Assembly: GCF_034522235.1 (NCBI RefSeq)
Contig: NZ_JAXHLN010000003.1
Location: 1,798,001-1,862,000 of the forward strand
Source of the DNA: Thiohalophilus sp.
GTDB taxonomy: Bacteria > Pseudomonadota > Gammaproteobacteria > UBA6429 > Thiohalophilaceae
DNA length: 64,000 nucleotides
Direction of reading: 5' to 3'
Shown here: positions 34,535 through 44,264 of the stretch, one piece after another
How positions within the stretch are numbered: the stretch's first letter is position 1
Layout of the letters: every line of letters begins with the position of its first letter
The notes under the pieces: generated by a model
Told to the model about the DNA's origin: nothing
The model's database searches: none
Seen by the model: only the letters and a program-made list of their open reading frames with translations
Made by a program: the position numbers and the translations under genes

Positions 34535-36844
34535 TTACTTACCATTGTCCACAACGTGCCAGTAACGCTGGCGAGTCTGCCGATAGCTAAAGTCCTTGTG
34601 CGGCCCGCCGGGTTCGCCCAGGACAAAGCGCAGGGCGCCTTCTTCATCCACCCGATACTGGCGCGCACCCCGTCGGGCATAGCGTTCGACCACCGGCGGG
34701 CGCGGAAACCGGTAACGATTGCGATAACCGACCGGGTATAACACATAGTCGGGGTCGACCGCGGCGACAAACGCCGGGCTTGAGGAGGTCAGGCTGCCGT
34801 GGTGCGGCGCCACCAGGATCTGTGCGGCCAGCTCGGGACGCCGCCGGCGCACCAGGGTTCGCTCTGAGGCCTTTTCAATGTCCCCGCTGAGCAGCGCCAC
34901 CTGCCCGCCGGCCTCTACACGCAGCACGCAGGAGGCGTCATTACCCGCCCCGCTGTCCGCCGCCGGCCCCAGAAATGCAAAATGAACTCCATCCCAGCGC
35001 CATTGCTGCCCGGCCTGGCAGCGGTGCACATTCTTGCCATCGATCTCCCCCGGTATGCTGGTATCGATCCGCCCGACCGGCAAGGCCTGGCGCACCGACG
35101 CCAGGCCGCCGATGTGATCATTGTCGCCATGGCTGATCACCAGCCGGTCGATGTGCCGATAGCCCGCCTGCCGCAGATACGGCACCACCACCGCCGCGCC
35201 GGTATCAAAGCGCGCGCTGTAGCGGGGGCCGGTATCGAACACCAGCACCCGGGAATGGGTCTGTACCGCCACCGCCAGGCCCTGGCCCACATCCAGCAGG
35301 GTCAGCCAGACCTGCCCCGGCGGGGGGCGGGCATACGCGCCCAGCAGCAACGGCAGGCACAGCAGCGGGGCGAGATAGCGCCCCGGCAGGCCGCGCGGGG
35401 CCAATAGCATAAGAATACCCAGTGCCAGCAGGAGTACGGCAACCCCACTGGCCGCCCCGCTCTGCCAGTGCGAACCCGGCCACGCGGCCAGCACACCCAG
35501 CAGCTCGAGCAACCCCGCCAGCAGGCCGCTTACCACGTCGATCAGGGCGCCGGCATGGTCCGGGGCCAGCAGCAGCACGCCGATCACCGCCAGCAGGGCC
35601 AGTGGCACCACCAGCAGGCTGATCAGGGGTATCGCCACCAGATTCGCCAGCGGGGCGATCAGCGACACCTGCTGGAACCAGAGTATTAATAAAGGTGCCA
35701 GACCCAGGGTGATCCAGCCCTGGATGCGTACCCACTGCCAGAGCCGCGACAGACGCTGCCGACGCCCGCCCAGGGCTAACAGAATCAGGGCCACTGCGGC
35801 AAACGACAGCCAGAACCCCGCCGAGAGGACCGCCAGCGGATCGAGCAGCAAGACCAGCAAGGCGGCCCAGGCCAGGGTGCGCCCCGGCTGCAGCGGCCGC
35901 ATCCGCCACAACGCCAGCATCACCACCAGCAACATGATCAATGCCCGCTGGGTGGGAATGGCAAACCCGGCCAGCGCCGCATAAAACGTGGCCGCCAGGG
36001 TGGCCAGCAACGCCGCCGCCCGCGGTGCCGGAAGCCAGAGCAGCGCCCGCTCGCCGGCTAACGGCCACAGCCGCCGGGCCAACCAGAAGACCAGCGCGGC
36101 CAGCAAGCCGATATGCATGCCCGAGATCGCCAGCAGATGTGCCGTGCCGGTGACCCGCAGTACCTCCCAGGTGTCTGTATCGATAGCCCGGCGATCACCG
36201 ACGGTCAAGGCCAGAAACAGTCCTGCGGCCGGCCCCTGTAAATACGCCTGTAATCGCTCGCTCAACCGCTGCCGATAGCGGTCCAGTCGATAACGCAGCG
36301 GCACGGCTCGCTCGATCGCCATGGATTCATGGCGCACATAACCACTGGCACGCAGGTGCCGGGCAAACAGCCAACGTTCATAGTCAAAACCGCCGGGATT
36401 GCGAAAGCCGTGGGGCCGCTTGAGCCGCACCTGCAGACGCCAGGCATCCCCGGCCTCCAATACCGGCGGGGTCCGGCCGTACCAGCTGAGGCGGATCCGC
36501 GCCGGCCAGCGGCGGCGCTCACCATCCACCCACAGGTGATGCACATCGAACTCAAACCGGCTGCGGCGTTCGAACAATTCAGGCAAGCCGGCAACATGCC
36601 CTTCCACCTGAATATCCTGGCCCTCAAGATCGGCTGGCAGGCTGACGCCCAGGATGTGATGGGCACTCCACAGACACCAGAGAAAGCCGCTCACCCCCCA
36701 GCCGAGCAGACGCCAGGGCAGCGGCAACCACAAGGCAGCGGGGATCGACAGCAGCAACAGCGTGATCCAGCCCGGCGCGGGCAGGTCGCTGAACCCCTGC
36801 AGGCTGAGAATGCCCAGAAGAAATGCTATCGTCCCTGATCGCAT
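34535..36844 (-). CDS. comEC: DNA internalisation protein ComEC/Rec2
   Basis: 769 residues with all three parts: an N-terminal DUF4131/OB region, the multi-helix Competence domain (about 200-480, with VTGTAHLLAISGMHIGLLAA) and a C-terminal metallo-beta-lactamase domain with ISHGDNDHIGG and VAPHHGS. ComEC is the inner-membrane channel through which single-stranded DNA enters during natural transformation. Its presence in front of exbB-exbD-msbA is typical of the group; competence itself would need pilus genes outside the window. High GC; translation appears intact. Confidence 0.95.
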   Translation of the reverse strand: MRSGTIAFLLGILSLQGFSDLPAPGWITLLLLSIPAALWLPLPWRLLGWGVSGFLWCLWSAHHILGVSLPADLEGQDIQVEGHVAGLPELFERRSRFEFDVHHLWVDGERRRWPARIRLSWYGRTPPVLEAGDAWRLQVRLKRPHGFRNPGGFDYERWLFARHLRASGYVRHESMAIERAVPLRYRLDRYRQRLSERLQAYLQGPAAGLFLALTVGDRRAIDTDTWEVLRVTGTAHLLAISGMHIGLLAALVFWLARRLWPLAGERALLWLPAPRAAALLATLAATFYAALAGFAIPTQRALIMLLVVMLALWRMRPLQPGRTLAWAALLVLLLDPLAVLSAGFWLSFAAVALILLALGGRRQRLSRLWQWVRIQGWITLGLAPLLILWFQQVSLIAPLANLVAIPLISLLVVPLALLAVIGVLLLAPDHAGALIDVVSGLLAGLLELLGVLAAWPGSHWQSGAASGVAVLLLALGILMLLAPRGLPGRYLAPLLCLPLLLGAYARPPPGQVWLTLLDVGQGLAVAVQTHSRVLVFDTGPRYSARFDTGAAVVVPYLRQAGYRHIDRLVISHGDNDHIGGLASVRQALPVGRIDTSIPGEIDGKNVHRCQAGQQWRWDGVHFAFLGPAADSGAGNDASCVLRVEAGGQVALLSGDIEKASERTLVRRRRPELAAQILVAPHHGSLTSSSPAFVAAVDPDYVLYPVGYRNRYRFPRPPVVERYARRGARQYRVDEEGALRFVLGEPGGPHKDFSYRQTRQRYWHVVDNGK

Positions 36845-36914
36845 AAAAGATTATCGGTTGTAATACAATTACTGGATAATAGCCCGGCTGACAACGCTCT
36901 CTGAATCGCCAGAC

Positions 36915-37472
36915 ATGCCACGCAAGTTTATAAGAAAGTATATGCCGGATCATGACAAGATCCGCAACCATGTTCAGTTAAACCGTATTTTCGGCAATCT
37001 GCTCCACGATCCGAATCTGCTGCACCTGAACCGTCGCTCGGTCTCCAGCGCCTTTGCTGTGGGCCTGTTCATCGCATTTATGCCGATACCCTTTCAGATG
37101 CTGCTGGCCGCCGCGGTGGCTATCATCGTGCGCTGCAACCTGCCCATCGCCGCTGCCCTGGTCTGGATCACCAATCCGTTTACCATGGGCCCGATCTTTT
37201 TCTTCAATTACAAAGTCGGCACCTGGTTTTTAGGCACGCCGATCCGTGAAGTCCAGTTCGCCCCCTCCTGGGAGTGGTTCAGCAGCGAACTGGGAGTGAT
37301 CTGGCAACCGTTGATACTCGGCAGCCTGGTGGTCGGCCTGGTCAGTGCAGTGCTGGGTTACGGCGTCATACGGCTGCTATGGCGCCTGCGGCTGCGCAAT
37401 TATCTGCGCAATCGCCGGCTGCGCTTCGCTCTGCAACGGGGAAATAATAAGGATAAAAAGGGTGACAAATAA
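36915..37472 (+). CDS. DUF2062 membrane protein
   Basis: 185 residues with FAVGLFIAFMPIPFQMLLAA, AAALVWITNPFTMGPIFFF and a long C-terminal helix, all characteristic of DUF2062. Three predicted transmembrane segments and a very basic C-terminal tail. Unknown function; often linked to comEC in gammaproteobacteria. It is divergent from comEC with 70 bases between the starts. Confidence 0.9.
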   Translation: MPRKFIRKYMPDHDKIRNHVQLNRIFGNLLHDPNLLHLNRRSVSSAFAVGLFIAFMPIPFQMLLAAAVAIIVRCNLPIAAALVWITNPFTMGPIFFFNYKVGTWFLGTPIREVQFAPSWEWFSSELGVIWQPLILGSLVVGLVSAVLGYGVIRLLWRLRLRNYLRNRRLRFALQRGNNKDKKGDK

Positions 37473-37515
37473 CTTTTAATTTACATTAACAAATAATTAT
37501 AAGTTATTATTTTTA

Positions 37516-38193
37516 TTATAATTCCAGAACACCATCTTTTAGATGCAGTACCCGATCCATGCGCCGGGCAAAGGCCGTATCGTGGGTCACCACCACAAAG
37601 CTGGTCCCCAGTGCCGTGTTCAACTCCAGCATACGCTGGTAAACCTGCTCGGCGGTCTGACTGTCGAGATTCCCGGTCGGCTCATCGGCCAGAATGCATT
37701 TGGGCCGGGTAACCAGCGCCCGGGCGATGGCCGCCCGCTGACGCTCGCCACCGGACAGGGCATTGGGCTTGTGGCGCAGGCGATCGCCCAGGCCGACCTC
37801 GCTGAGCATGGCCGCCGCCTGCGCGGATGCCTCGGCGGTGGTGAGTCCGCGAATCAGCAACGGCATAGCCACGTTCTCCAGCGCGGTGAACTCGGGTAAC
37901 AGATGGTGAAACTGATAGACGAAGCCCAGATCGCGGTTACGCAACTGTCCCCGCCGGGTATCGTCCAGTTTGGCCATGTTCTCGCCATTGACCTCCACCT
38001 CGCCGGCACTGGGCAAATCCAGTCCCCCGAGCAGATGCAGCAGGGTGCTTTTGCCCGAACCCGAGGCACCGACGATGGCCACCTGCTCACCCCGGCTTAC
38101 AGCGAGATCCACGCCCTTGAGCACGGCCACCTCGCGGCTGCCCTCGCGGAACACCTTGGTCAGATTGCGGCAGGCCAGAATCGACTCATTCAT
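37516..38193 (-). CDS. lolD: Lipoprotein-releasing ABC ATPase LolD
   Basis: 225 residues from the ATG at 38193, which overlaps the end of the permease gene by eight bases. Walker [10 protein letters not shown], signature [15 protein letters not shown], Walker [13 protein letters not shown]. The short LolD subgroup insert [18 protein letters not shown] identifies it. It powers the release of outer-membrane lipoproteins from the inner membrane to LolA. The 5' extension in frame up to 38256 belongs to the preceding gene. Confidence 0.96.
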   Translation of the reverse strand: MNESILACRNLTKVFREGSREVAVLKGVDLAVSRGEQVAIVGASGSGKSTLLHLLGGLDLPSAGEVEVNGENMAKLDDTRRGQLRNRDLGFVYQFHHLLPEFTALENVAMPLLIRGLTTAEASAQAAAMLSEVGLGDRLRHKPNALSGGERQRAAIARALVTRPKCILADEPTGNLDSQTAEQVYQRMLELNTALGTSFVVVTHDTAFARRMDRVLHLKDGVLEL

Positions 38194-39433
38194 AACGCAA
38201 AGCCTCCGCCGGCTGAGTGCGGCTGGCGCGCCAGGCCGGGTAAATGGTGGCCACAATCCCCAACAGGAACGATACCGAGGTAATCATCCAGACATCATCC
38301 CAGTGCAGATCCGAGGGCAGTTCACTGATGTAATAGACCCCCGGATCCAGAAACTGGATCCCGAACAGGCCTTCCAGCCAGGGCACCACGATATCCAGAT
38401 TGAGCGCCAGCGTCACTCCCAGGATCGTGCCCAGCACAGTACCGATCACGCCGATGACCGTGCCCTGTACCATAAAGATACGCATGATGTGTCCCGGCGA
38501 GGCGCCGAGGGTACGCAAAATGGCGATGTCGCTCTCCTTGTCGGTGACCACCATCACCAGCGTGGAGACGATATTGAACGCCGCCACGGCAATGATCAGC
38601 AGCAGCAACAGGAAGATCATGCGCTTTTCGATCTTGACCGCGCGGAACCAGTTTGCGTGATAGGAACTCCAGTCGCGGACATGAAACCCGCTGAGCGCAC
38701 CCTCCTGTAACTGATAACGGACTTGCGGCGCCGCGAACAGATCGTCCAGTTTGGCGCGCACGCCGGTGACCCGGGTTCCCAGACGGAACAGGCGCTGGGC
38801 ATCCTCCATATGAATCACCGCCAGCGCGCTGTCGTACTCATACATACCGATGTGAAACAATCCGACCACTTCGAAACGCTTCAAACGCGGCGCCATGCCG
38901 GCCGGTGTGACGTTCAGACTGGGCGTGACCATAGTGATCTTGTCGCCCACGTCCACCCCCAGAATCCGGGCCAGATCCCGGCCCAGAATCACACTGAACG
39001 CCCCGGGCTTCAGATCCGACAACTGTCCCGCTTCCATTTTGCCGCCGACCGCGGACACACCCGGCTCCTGGTCGGGCAACACCCCCCGAATCCGCGCCCC
39101 GTTGACCCCCTTGCCCCGGATCAACATGCCCTCGCCTTCCACATAGGGGGCGGTGGCGATCACGTGCGGATTGGATTCGGTGGCACGGGCCACCTCCGGC
39201 CAGTCGGCAATGCCGCGCCGGTAATCGGTAACCGTCAGGTGCGAGACCATATCGAGGATCCGCTCGCGTACTTCCTTCTCAAAACCGTTCATCACCGACA
39301 ACACGGTGATCAATGCCATCACGCCCAGCGCGATGCCCAGCATGGAGGTCAGCGAAATGAAGGAGATAAAATGATTGCGGCGTTTGGCGCGGGTATAACG
39401 CAGGCCGACATAAAGGGCGAATGGTCTGAACAT
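38186..39433 (-). CDS. lolC: Lipoprotein-releasing permease LolC/LolE
   Basis: 415 residues with the MacB-like layout: one N-terminal helix (residues about 22-45), a large periplasmic domain, then three C-terminal helices. [21 protein letters not shown] and the [20 protein letters not shown] coupling segment are family marks. Only one such permease gene is present, so it is either LolC, LolE or a homodimeric LolCE; these cannot be separated by eye. It works with LolD. Confidence 0.93.
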   Translation of the reverse strand: MFRPFALYVGLRYTRAKRRNHFISFISLTSMLGIALGVMALITVLSVMNGFEKEVRERILDMVSHLTVTDYRRGIADWPEVARATESNPHVIATAPYVEGEGMLIRGKGVNGARIRGVLPDQEPGVSAVGGKMEAGQLSDLKPGAFSVILGRDLARILGVDVGDKITMVTPSLNVTPAGMAPRLKRFEVVGLFHIGMYEYDSALAVIHMEDAQRLFRLGTRVTGVRAKLDDLFAAPQVRYQLQEGALSGFHVRDWSSYHANWFRAVKIEKRMIFLLLLLIIAVAAFNIVSTLVMVVTDKESDIAILRTLGASPGHIMRIFMVQGTVIGVIGTVLGTILGVTLALNLDIVVPWLEGLFGIQFLDPGVYYISELPSDLHWDDVWMITSVSFLLGIVATIYPAWRASRTQPAEALRYE

Positions 39434-39468
39434 GGGGCGGCATTATACATGCTTGCGGTGAAAACACA

Positions 39469-40176
39469 TCACGCCAGGCGCACAGGAATCGAACGATACA
39501 ATCCGATCGTTTGCGATGAGACACGGGACACCCAGGCCAGTACTTCCACCCCTTCCGCGTACACCTCGGCCAACAGTCGGGCATAGGCCGGGTCGATCTC
39601 CGTCGCCGGGCGAAACGCCCGGGCATCATCGCGTGCCACATGCAATAACAGGACGGCCCGATATCCGCCCCGGACCATGTCCCGCAACGCCTGCAAATGT
39701 TTGCGACCCCGTTCGGTCGGTGCATCGGGGAAGATCGCACATTGCCCCTCGGCCAGCGCCGTCACGTTTTTGACTTCCACATAGCACTCCGCCCGTCCGG
39801 TCGCCGACAACAGCAGATCGATCCGGCTGCCCGCCGCGTACTTCACTTCGCGGCGAATTTGCGTATACCCCTGTAACTCGGTAATCACGCCCTGTTCAAT
39901 GGCCTCCTGCACCAGCTGATTGGCCAGATGGGTGTTGACCCCGACGGGGATGCCGTCCGCGGTTGAGGCCAGTTCCCAGGAATAGCGGTATTTGCGCGCC
40001 GGATTGGCACTGTCACGCAGCCAGATCCGGGTGCCCGGCTCGGCGCAGCCCAGCATGGATCCGGTATTGGGCGTATGGACCGTCAATTCCTCACCACTGT
40101 CCAGGCGGACATCGGCCAGAAAACGCTTGTAGCGCCGCAGCAGCGTGGCGGGAATCAAAGGCGGGTCAAAATTCAC
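39469..40176 (-). CDS. sfsA: SfsA (DNA/RNA nuclease-like sugar fermentation stimulation protein)
   Basis: 235 residues with RRYKRFLADVRLDSGEELTV, HTPNTGSMLGCAEPG, REVKYAAGSRIDLLL and VEVKNVTALAEG, the order of the SfsA family, including the PD-(D/E)XK-like core (E, D and VEVKN). Its role is uncertain (DNA binding, maltose metabolism in E. coli). Single gene between the lol operon and the hypothetical exported protein. Confidence 0.94.
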   Translation of the reverse strand: MNFDPPLIPATLLRRYKRFLADVRLDSGEELTVHTPNTGSMLGCAEPGTRIWLRDSANPARKYRYSWELASTADGIPVGVNTHLANQLVQEAIEQGVITELQGYTQIRREVKYAAGSRIDLLLSATGRAECYVEVKNVTALAEGQCAIFPDAPTERGRKHLQALRDMVRGGYRAVLLLHVARDDARAFRPATEIDPAYARLLAEVYAEGVEVLAWVSRVSSQTIGLYRSIPVRLA

Positions 40177-40296
40177 AATTTGTGCAACCTGTCAGGCTGG
40201 ATTCTGGAAAAACTGCTTAAACTTTTGCGTGTAAGCCATTGATAGAGTATATTTTACCGCATATTCGGCCGTACACTGTGCCAGAGGAGCCCGACC

Positions 40297-40626
40297 ATGA
40301 CCAGGCTGTGGAAAACCGCCACTTTCACCGCGCTTTTGGGCGTCATTACGCTGCTACCGGCCCGCGCCGACACGCTGGAGATGCCGGCCGGTCCGCCGGC
40401 GCTGCAGGATCAACCCGCAGCGGAGCACAGTGTCACCCTGCCCGGCCGTGGCATGAGCATGACCGCCGTGGAAGAGCGTTTTGGGACTCCCCGTACAAAA
40501 CACAATGAAGTGGGCGACCCGCCCATTACCCGCTGGGTCTATCCCGATTTCACGGTCTATTTTGAATACCAGTATGTCATCAACGCCGTAGCCCACGACG
40601 ATGCCGCCGCACCGCGCCGGCAATAA
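40297..40626 (+). CDS. Small exported protein of unknown function
   Basis: 109 residues. The first 24 form a signal peptide ending in ARA. The mature part contains GRGMSMTAVEERFGTPRTKH and ITRWVYPDFTVYFEYQYVI, a short, probably beta-structured module (SmpA/BamE-like in look: a turn with GxP followed by WxYPD). I do not make the BamE assignment firm. GAGG lies nine bases before the ATG. It precedes aguA by 33 bases. Confidence 0.75.
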   Translation: MTRLWKTATFTALLGVITLLPARADTLEMPAGPPALQDQPAAEHSVTLPGRGMSMTAVEERFGTPRTKHNEVGDPPITRWVYPDFTVYFEYQYVINAVAHDDAAAPRRQ

Positions 40627-40659
40627 GCAGCCCCCACTTTTGCACAACCCCGAGTCTGT

Positions 40660-41694
40660 ATGAGTACACGCCGGTTTCCCGCCGAGTGGGCCACACAAAG
40701 CGGCGTGATGCTCACCTGGCCCCATGTGGAGAGCGACTGGGGGCCACACCTGGACGAGGTCGAACCTGTCTTCGCCGAAATCGCCAGCCAGATCGCCCGC
40801 CGCGAGAGCGTACTGATCGTAGTCACCGGCACCTCCCACCGCCAGCACGTCGAACAGCAACTCGTTCGCCACTCCTGCCTGCTCACCCAGGTCCGCTTTG
40901 CCATCGCGCCGAGTAACGACACCTGGGCCCGGGATCACGGGCCCATTACCGTGCTGGTCAACGGACAACCCCGCCTGCTCGATTTTACCTTCAACGGTTG
41001 GGGCAACAAGCACCCGGCCGATCGGGACAACGCCATCAACCGGGAACTGCAACGTCAGGGCCCCTTTGGCGAGATACCACTGGAGTCACTTGATTTTGTT
41101 CTGGAGGGCGGCAGTATCGACACCGACGGCGAAGGCAGTCTGCTGACAACCCGCAACTGCCTGCTGAATCCAGGCCGCAACCCCGAACTGAATCAGACAC
41201 AGATTGAAGCCCGGCTGAGCACACTGCTCGGCGTCGATCGTATCTTCTGGCTGAGTCACGGTTATCTGGCCGGGGACGACACCGACAGTCATATCGACAT
41301 GCTGGCACGTTTTTGCCCCGACGATACGATCGCCTATATGCAGTGCGATGATCCCGATGACGAGCATTACACTGAACTGCAGGCGATGCAGGAAGAGCTG
41401 CAACACTTACACACATCCGACGGACAGGCTTATCGACTGTTACCGCTACCCTGGCCCGCACCGATCTTCAATCCAGCCGGCGAACGTTTACCGGCCAGTT
41501 ACGCAAATTTTCTGGTAATCAACGGCGCAGTGCTGGTCCCGCAATACGGGGACAGCAATGATCAACAGGCTCTGTCACACCTGCAAACAGCTTTCCCGGA
41601 TCGGGAGATCATCGGCATCGACTGCCGGCCGTTGATTGAACAGTTCGGCAGTCTGCATTGCCTGACCATGCAGTTTCCTGAGGGCGTGTTATAA
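40660..41694 (+). CDS. aguA: Agmatine deiminase AguA
   Basis: 344 residues of the peptidyl-arginine/agmatine deiminase family. The catalytic residues are visible: TWARDHGP (Asp), LEGGSIDTDGEG (Glu), SHGYLAGDDTDSHID (His, Asp) and the nucleophile in LHCLTMQFP at the C-terminus. It turns agmatine into N-carbamoylputrescine and ammonia. Its partner aguB is at 48720-49610, separated by the polyene block. No TetR-like regulator is next to it. Confidence 0.93.
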   Translation: MSTRRFPAEWATQSGVMLTWPHVESDWGPHLDEVEPVFAEIASQIARRESVLIVVTGTSHRQHVEQQLVRHSCLLTQVRFAIAPSNDTWARDHGPITVLVNGQPRLLDFTFNGWGNKHPADRDNAINRELQRQGPFGEIPLESLDFVLEGGSIDTDGEGSLLTTRNCLLNPGRNPELNQTQIEARLSTLLGVDRIFWLSHGYLAGDDTDSHIDMLARFCPDDTIAYMQCDDPDDEHYTELQAMQEELQHLHTSDGQAYRLLPLPWPAPIFNPAGERLPASYANFLVINGAVLVPQYGDSNDQQALSHLQTAFPDREIIGIDCRPLIEQFGSLHCLTMQFPEGVL

Positions 41695-41773
41695 CACCGT
41701 TATCAAACGGCGAACACTGTATGGCGAAACATCGGTTCGAAACGGCCGTCAAACATCAGCCTGATCACAATGA

Positions 41774-41779
41774 TATAAT
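41774..41779 (+). promoter_or_regulatory. TATAAT -10 box of the halogenase-like gene
   Basis: A perfect TATAAT ends 59 bases before the ATG at 41839. A -35 box is poor (TCAAAC or AAACAT at 17-18 bases). It is the best promoter candidate in the gap between aguA and the flavoprotein gene. Confidence 0.45.
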
Positions 41780-41838
41780 GCAACTTGATACTAACAAGCA
41801 ATCGTTATCCCTGATAAAAACAGGATGGGCCACCCGTC

Positions 41839-43194
41839 ATGTATAAAACCACCGATCAGGAACAAAACAAGCGGATTAATCGTTGCCAGGTTGTCGTTAT
41901 CGGCGGCGGACCCGCCGGTTCCACAGTCGCGGCCCGACTGGCACAAAAGGGGCGTGACGTAGTGCTGCTGGAGAAGGATCATCATCCCCGTTTTCACATC
42001 GGGGAATCCCTGTTGCCAATGAACCTGCCGCTATTCAAGGAACTCGGCCTCGACGAGGCCGTACAGGATATCGGCGTGATGAAATACGGCGCCGAATTCA
42101 ACATTCCCGAAGCGCCCGACAAGCCACGCACGTATTACTTTGATCGCGCATTAAATACAGACACCCCACCGCACGCCTACGAAGTACGTCGCTCCGAATT
42201 CGATCACCTGTTACTGAAAAACTGCGCCCGGCTCGGCGCCCGGGTCTGTGAAGGCATGAAAGTCACCCACGTCGAATTAAATACGGGCAACACCCGGCGA
42301 GTCACCGTGCAAAACGATGACGGTAACCTGCACTATTATGATACGGAGTTTGTCGTCGACGCCTCCGGTCGCGACACATTTTTATCCCGCCGGCTGAATC
42401 TCAAGAGCCGTAATCCCGAACACAACAGTGCCGCAATTTTCGGCCACTTTAAAGGCGTTACCCGGCGCCCGGGGCGCGATGCCGGCAATATCAGCATCTA
42501 CTGGTTTACGCATGGCTGGTTCTGGATGATCCCACTGCGTGACGACACGGTGAGCGTGGGCGCGGTGTGTTTTCCCGAATACCTGAAGCAGCGTCAATGC
42601 CCACCGGAAGAATTTCTCTGGCAAACGCTGGCGTTGTGCCCGCCGGCACTGGAACGCATGAAACACGCCCATTGCGTGGGCGAGGTTAACGCTACCGGCA
42701 ATTTCTCTTACATGTCCGGCAAGGCGCATGGCCCCGGATTTTTACTGGTCGGTGATGCCTTCACTTTTGTGGACCCCGTCTTTTCCAGCGGGGTGTACAT
42801 CGCCATGTCCAGCGCCTTTCGTGCCGCCGATGCTGTCGACCGTTGTCTGGCGCAACCGACAAAAGCAAGCCGGATACTGGATGCTTACGAACGGGATATA
42901 CGCCGGGCGGTAAAGCGCTTCTCCTGGATGATATATCGATTCAACAGTCCGGCCATGCGGCAATTGTTCATGGCCCCGCGTAATCTGCTAAAGATGGAAC
43001 AGGCTGTCATTTCCCTGCTCGCCGGAGACGTCTATCGCACCACGCGAGTACAGTGGGCGCTTATGGCATTCAAGAGTATCTACTATTTCGTCTTTATCCG
43101 ACATCTGCATCGCACCCTCGAATTTTATCTGCGTCGGCGGCGCAATGCGCGCTTGAAATTCGTCGGTGGCACAACTCAACAGGATGAGATTTGA
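41839..43194 (+). CDS. FAD-dependent halogenase-like oxidoreductase
   Basis: 451 residues. GGGPAGSTVAARLAQKG is the FAD-binding loop and GESLLPMNLPLF the second element. The segment GWFWMIPL contains the WxWxIP motif typical of flavin-dependent halogenases, and LVGDAFTFVDPVFSSGV is the FAD-contact GD motif. The PrnA-type active lysine was not located. Similar proteins are found in aryl-polyene/xanthomonadin clusters (xanthomonadins are brominated). It reads away from the minus-strand operon, with a 278-base gap (43195-43472) in which I see no gene. Halogenation is a family-based possibility, not proven. Confidence 0.85.
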   Translation: MYKTTDQEQNKRINRCQVVVIGGGPAGSTVAARLAQKGRDVVLLEKDHHPRFHIGESLLPMNLPLFKELGLDEAVQDIGVMKYGAEFNIPEAPDKPRTYYFDRALNTDTPPHAYEVRRSEFDHLLLKNCARLGARVCEGMKVTHVELNTGNTRRVTVQNDDGNLHYYDTEFVVDASGRDTFLSRRLNLKSRNPEHNSAAIFGHFKGVTRRPGRDAGNISIYWFTHGWFWMIPLRDDTVSVGAVCFPEYLKQRQCPPEEFLWQTLALCPPALERMKHAHCVGEVNATGNFSYMSGKAHGPGFLLVGDAFTFVDPVFSSGVYIAMSSAFRAADAVDRCLAQPTKASRILDAYERDIRRAVKRFSWMIYRFNSPAMRQLFMAPRNLLKMEQAVISLLAGDVYRTTRVQWALMAFKSIYYFVFIRHLHRTLEFYLRRRRNARLKFVGGTTQQDEI

Positions 43195-43472
43195 CACTAA
43201 ACCATCCCACCCGCGCAGCAAAGGGTAATCATTGATAGACGGAAAACCCCGCACTATTTACTCCAGCAGACATTCCACATTCCATGGACCGACTCTGTAC
43301 TTGGACGCACGGTCAAGGCGCCGGGCCGGGGAATATTGCCCTTTGGTTAACCAATCCTATAGATACCCAACATCCGGGTGATAACGTCTAGAGGCTGACA
43401 AACACAAGCCCGCTTCTTCGTCTTGCCTCGCCTGTAACGTCGGGGCAGGCCCGAAGTTGTAAAAAACGGTTC

Positions 43473-44264
43473 TCACATATCAATACCGATCTGCAAGGTC
43501 AGCTTGTCATGACAGGGCAGGGCCAGATCAGCAGTCTCGGCCCTGGCCAGAGCGATCAGCAGCGGCAAGGCCGCAGCCGCCGGGTTATATTCCCGCAATT
43601 CCGCCAGTTCAGCGGGCAAGATCGGTGGTACTACTGTCCCCGCCTTCAGTTCCAACTGCAGACTCCCCATCGTGGCATCACTCGCCTGTGCACTCAAAAG
43701 TAGCGCTACCCCGAAAATCGTATCCACATAACCGCGCCCGGCCAAAGCCGGTGGCAAGGCGTAGTCATAACTGAGCAACAGCACCGGTCGTTGTTGCAAT
43801 ATCGCCACGGTGGCCGCTTCGAGCAGACCGGCCGCAAAAGTGTCCGCCCCCGCCGCCAGACTGGTGGAAAATTGCCGTGACCCGCTGGCAATTGCCCAGT
43901 AGCCAGCCGGCGCGTTATGCACAGAATTGTGAAAATGCGTCGGTGAGACCGGCCGATCCGGCAAGGTCAGACTCTGGCAGATCCGATCCACGACTTCGCC
44001 GTCGCCTTCCGAAGAGGCAAATACCGAGGCCAGTTCATACAAGGCGTACGGACTGTGGCGCAGGGCATCCTCGGCGGCCTGCAAAGCCAACTTGATTAAC
44101 GCTGTGGTGCGACGGCGCTCATTGGGCGGCAACAGGTTAGGCCAAAAGGCCGGTAATGTCTGCGTATCCGGTGCCTGTTCGCCGCGTAATACCGGGCGGG
44201 CCGCATCCCAGCCGGCCATGCCCGGTGCCATGAGCCCAATATGTTCAATCGAAATCCGCATCAT
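43473..44264 (-). CDS. Ketosynthase-like chain-length factor (Ketoacyl-synt_2, ApeC-like)
   Basis: 263 residues from the ATG at 44264, which overlaps the end of the ketosynthase gene. The protein has an N-terminal beta-ketoacyl-synthase fold without the full thiolase C-terminus: FASSEGDGEVVDRI, HFHNSVHNAPAGYWAIA and SLAAGADTFAAGLLEAA. The usual active cysteine is replaced (SLAAGAD), so it is inactive by itself. In aryl-polyene synthesis the ketosynthase forms a heterodimer with such a protein (ApeO with ApeC), which sets chain length. The gene is translationally coupled to the ketosynthase. Confidence 0.88.
   Translation of the reverse strand: MMRISIEHIGLMAPGMAGWDAARPVLRGEQAPDTQTLPAFWPNLLPPNERRRTTALIKLALQAAEDALRHSPYALYELASVFASSEGDGEVVDRICQSLTLPDRPVSPTHFHNSVHNAPAGYWAIASGSRQFSTSLAAGADTFAAGLLEAATVAILQQRPVLLLSYDYALPPALAGRGYVDTIFGVALLLSAQASDATMGSLQLELKAGTVVPPILPAELAELREYNPAAAALPLLIALARAETADLALPCHDKLTLQIGIDM

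Noticed and set aside
34535..36844. Long alternative frames in both strands over comEC
   Set aside because: They arise from the high-GC codon pattern; comEC has all family motifs in its own frame.
43195..43472. Possible small gene between the halogenase-like gene and the ketosynthase operon
   Set aside because: No frame with a ribosome site and coding character; short palindromes only.
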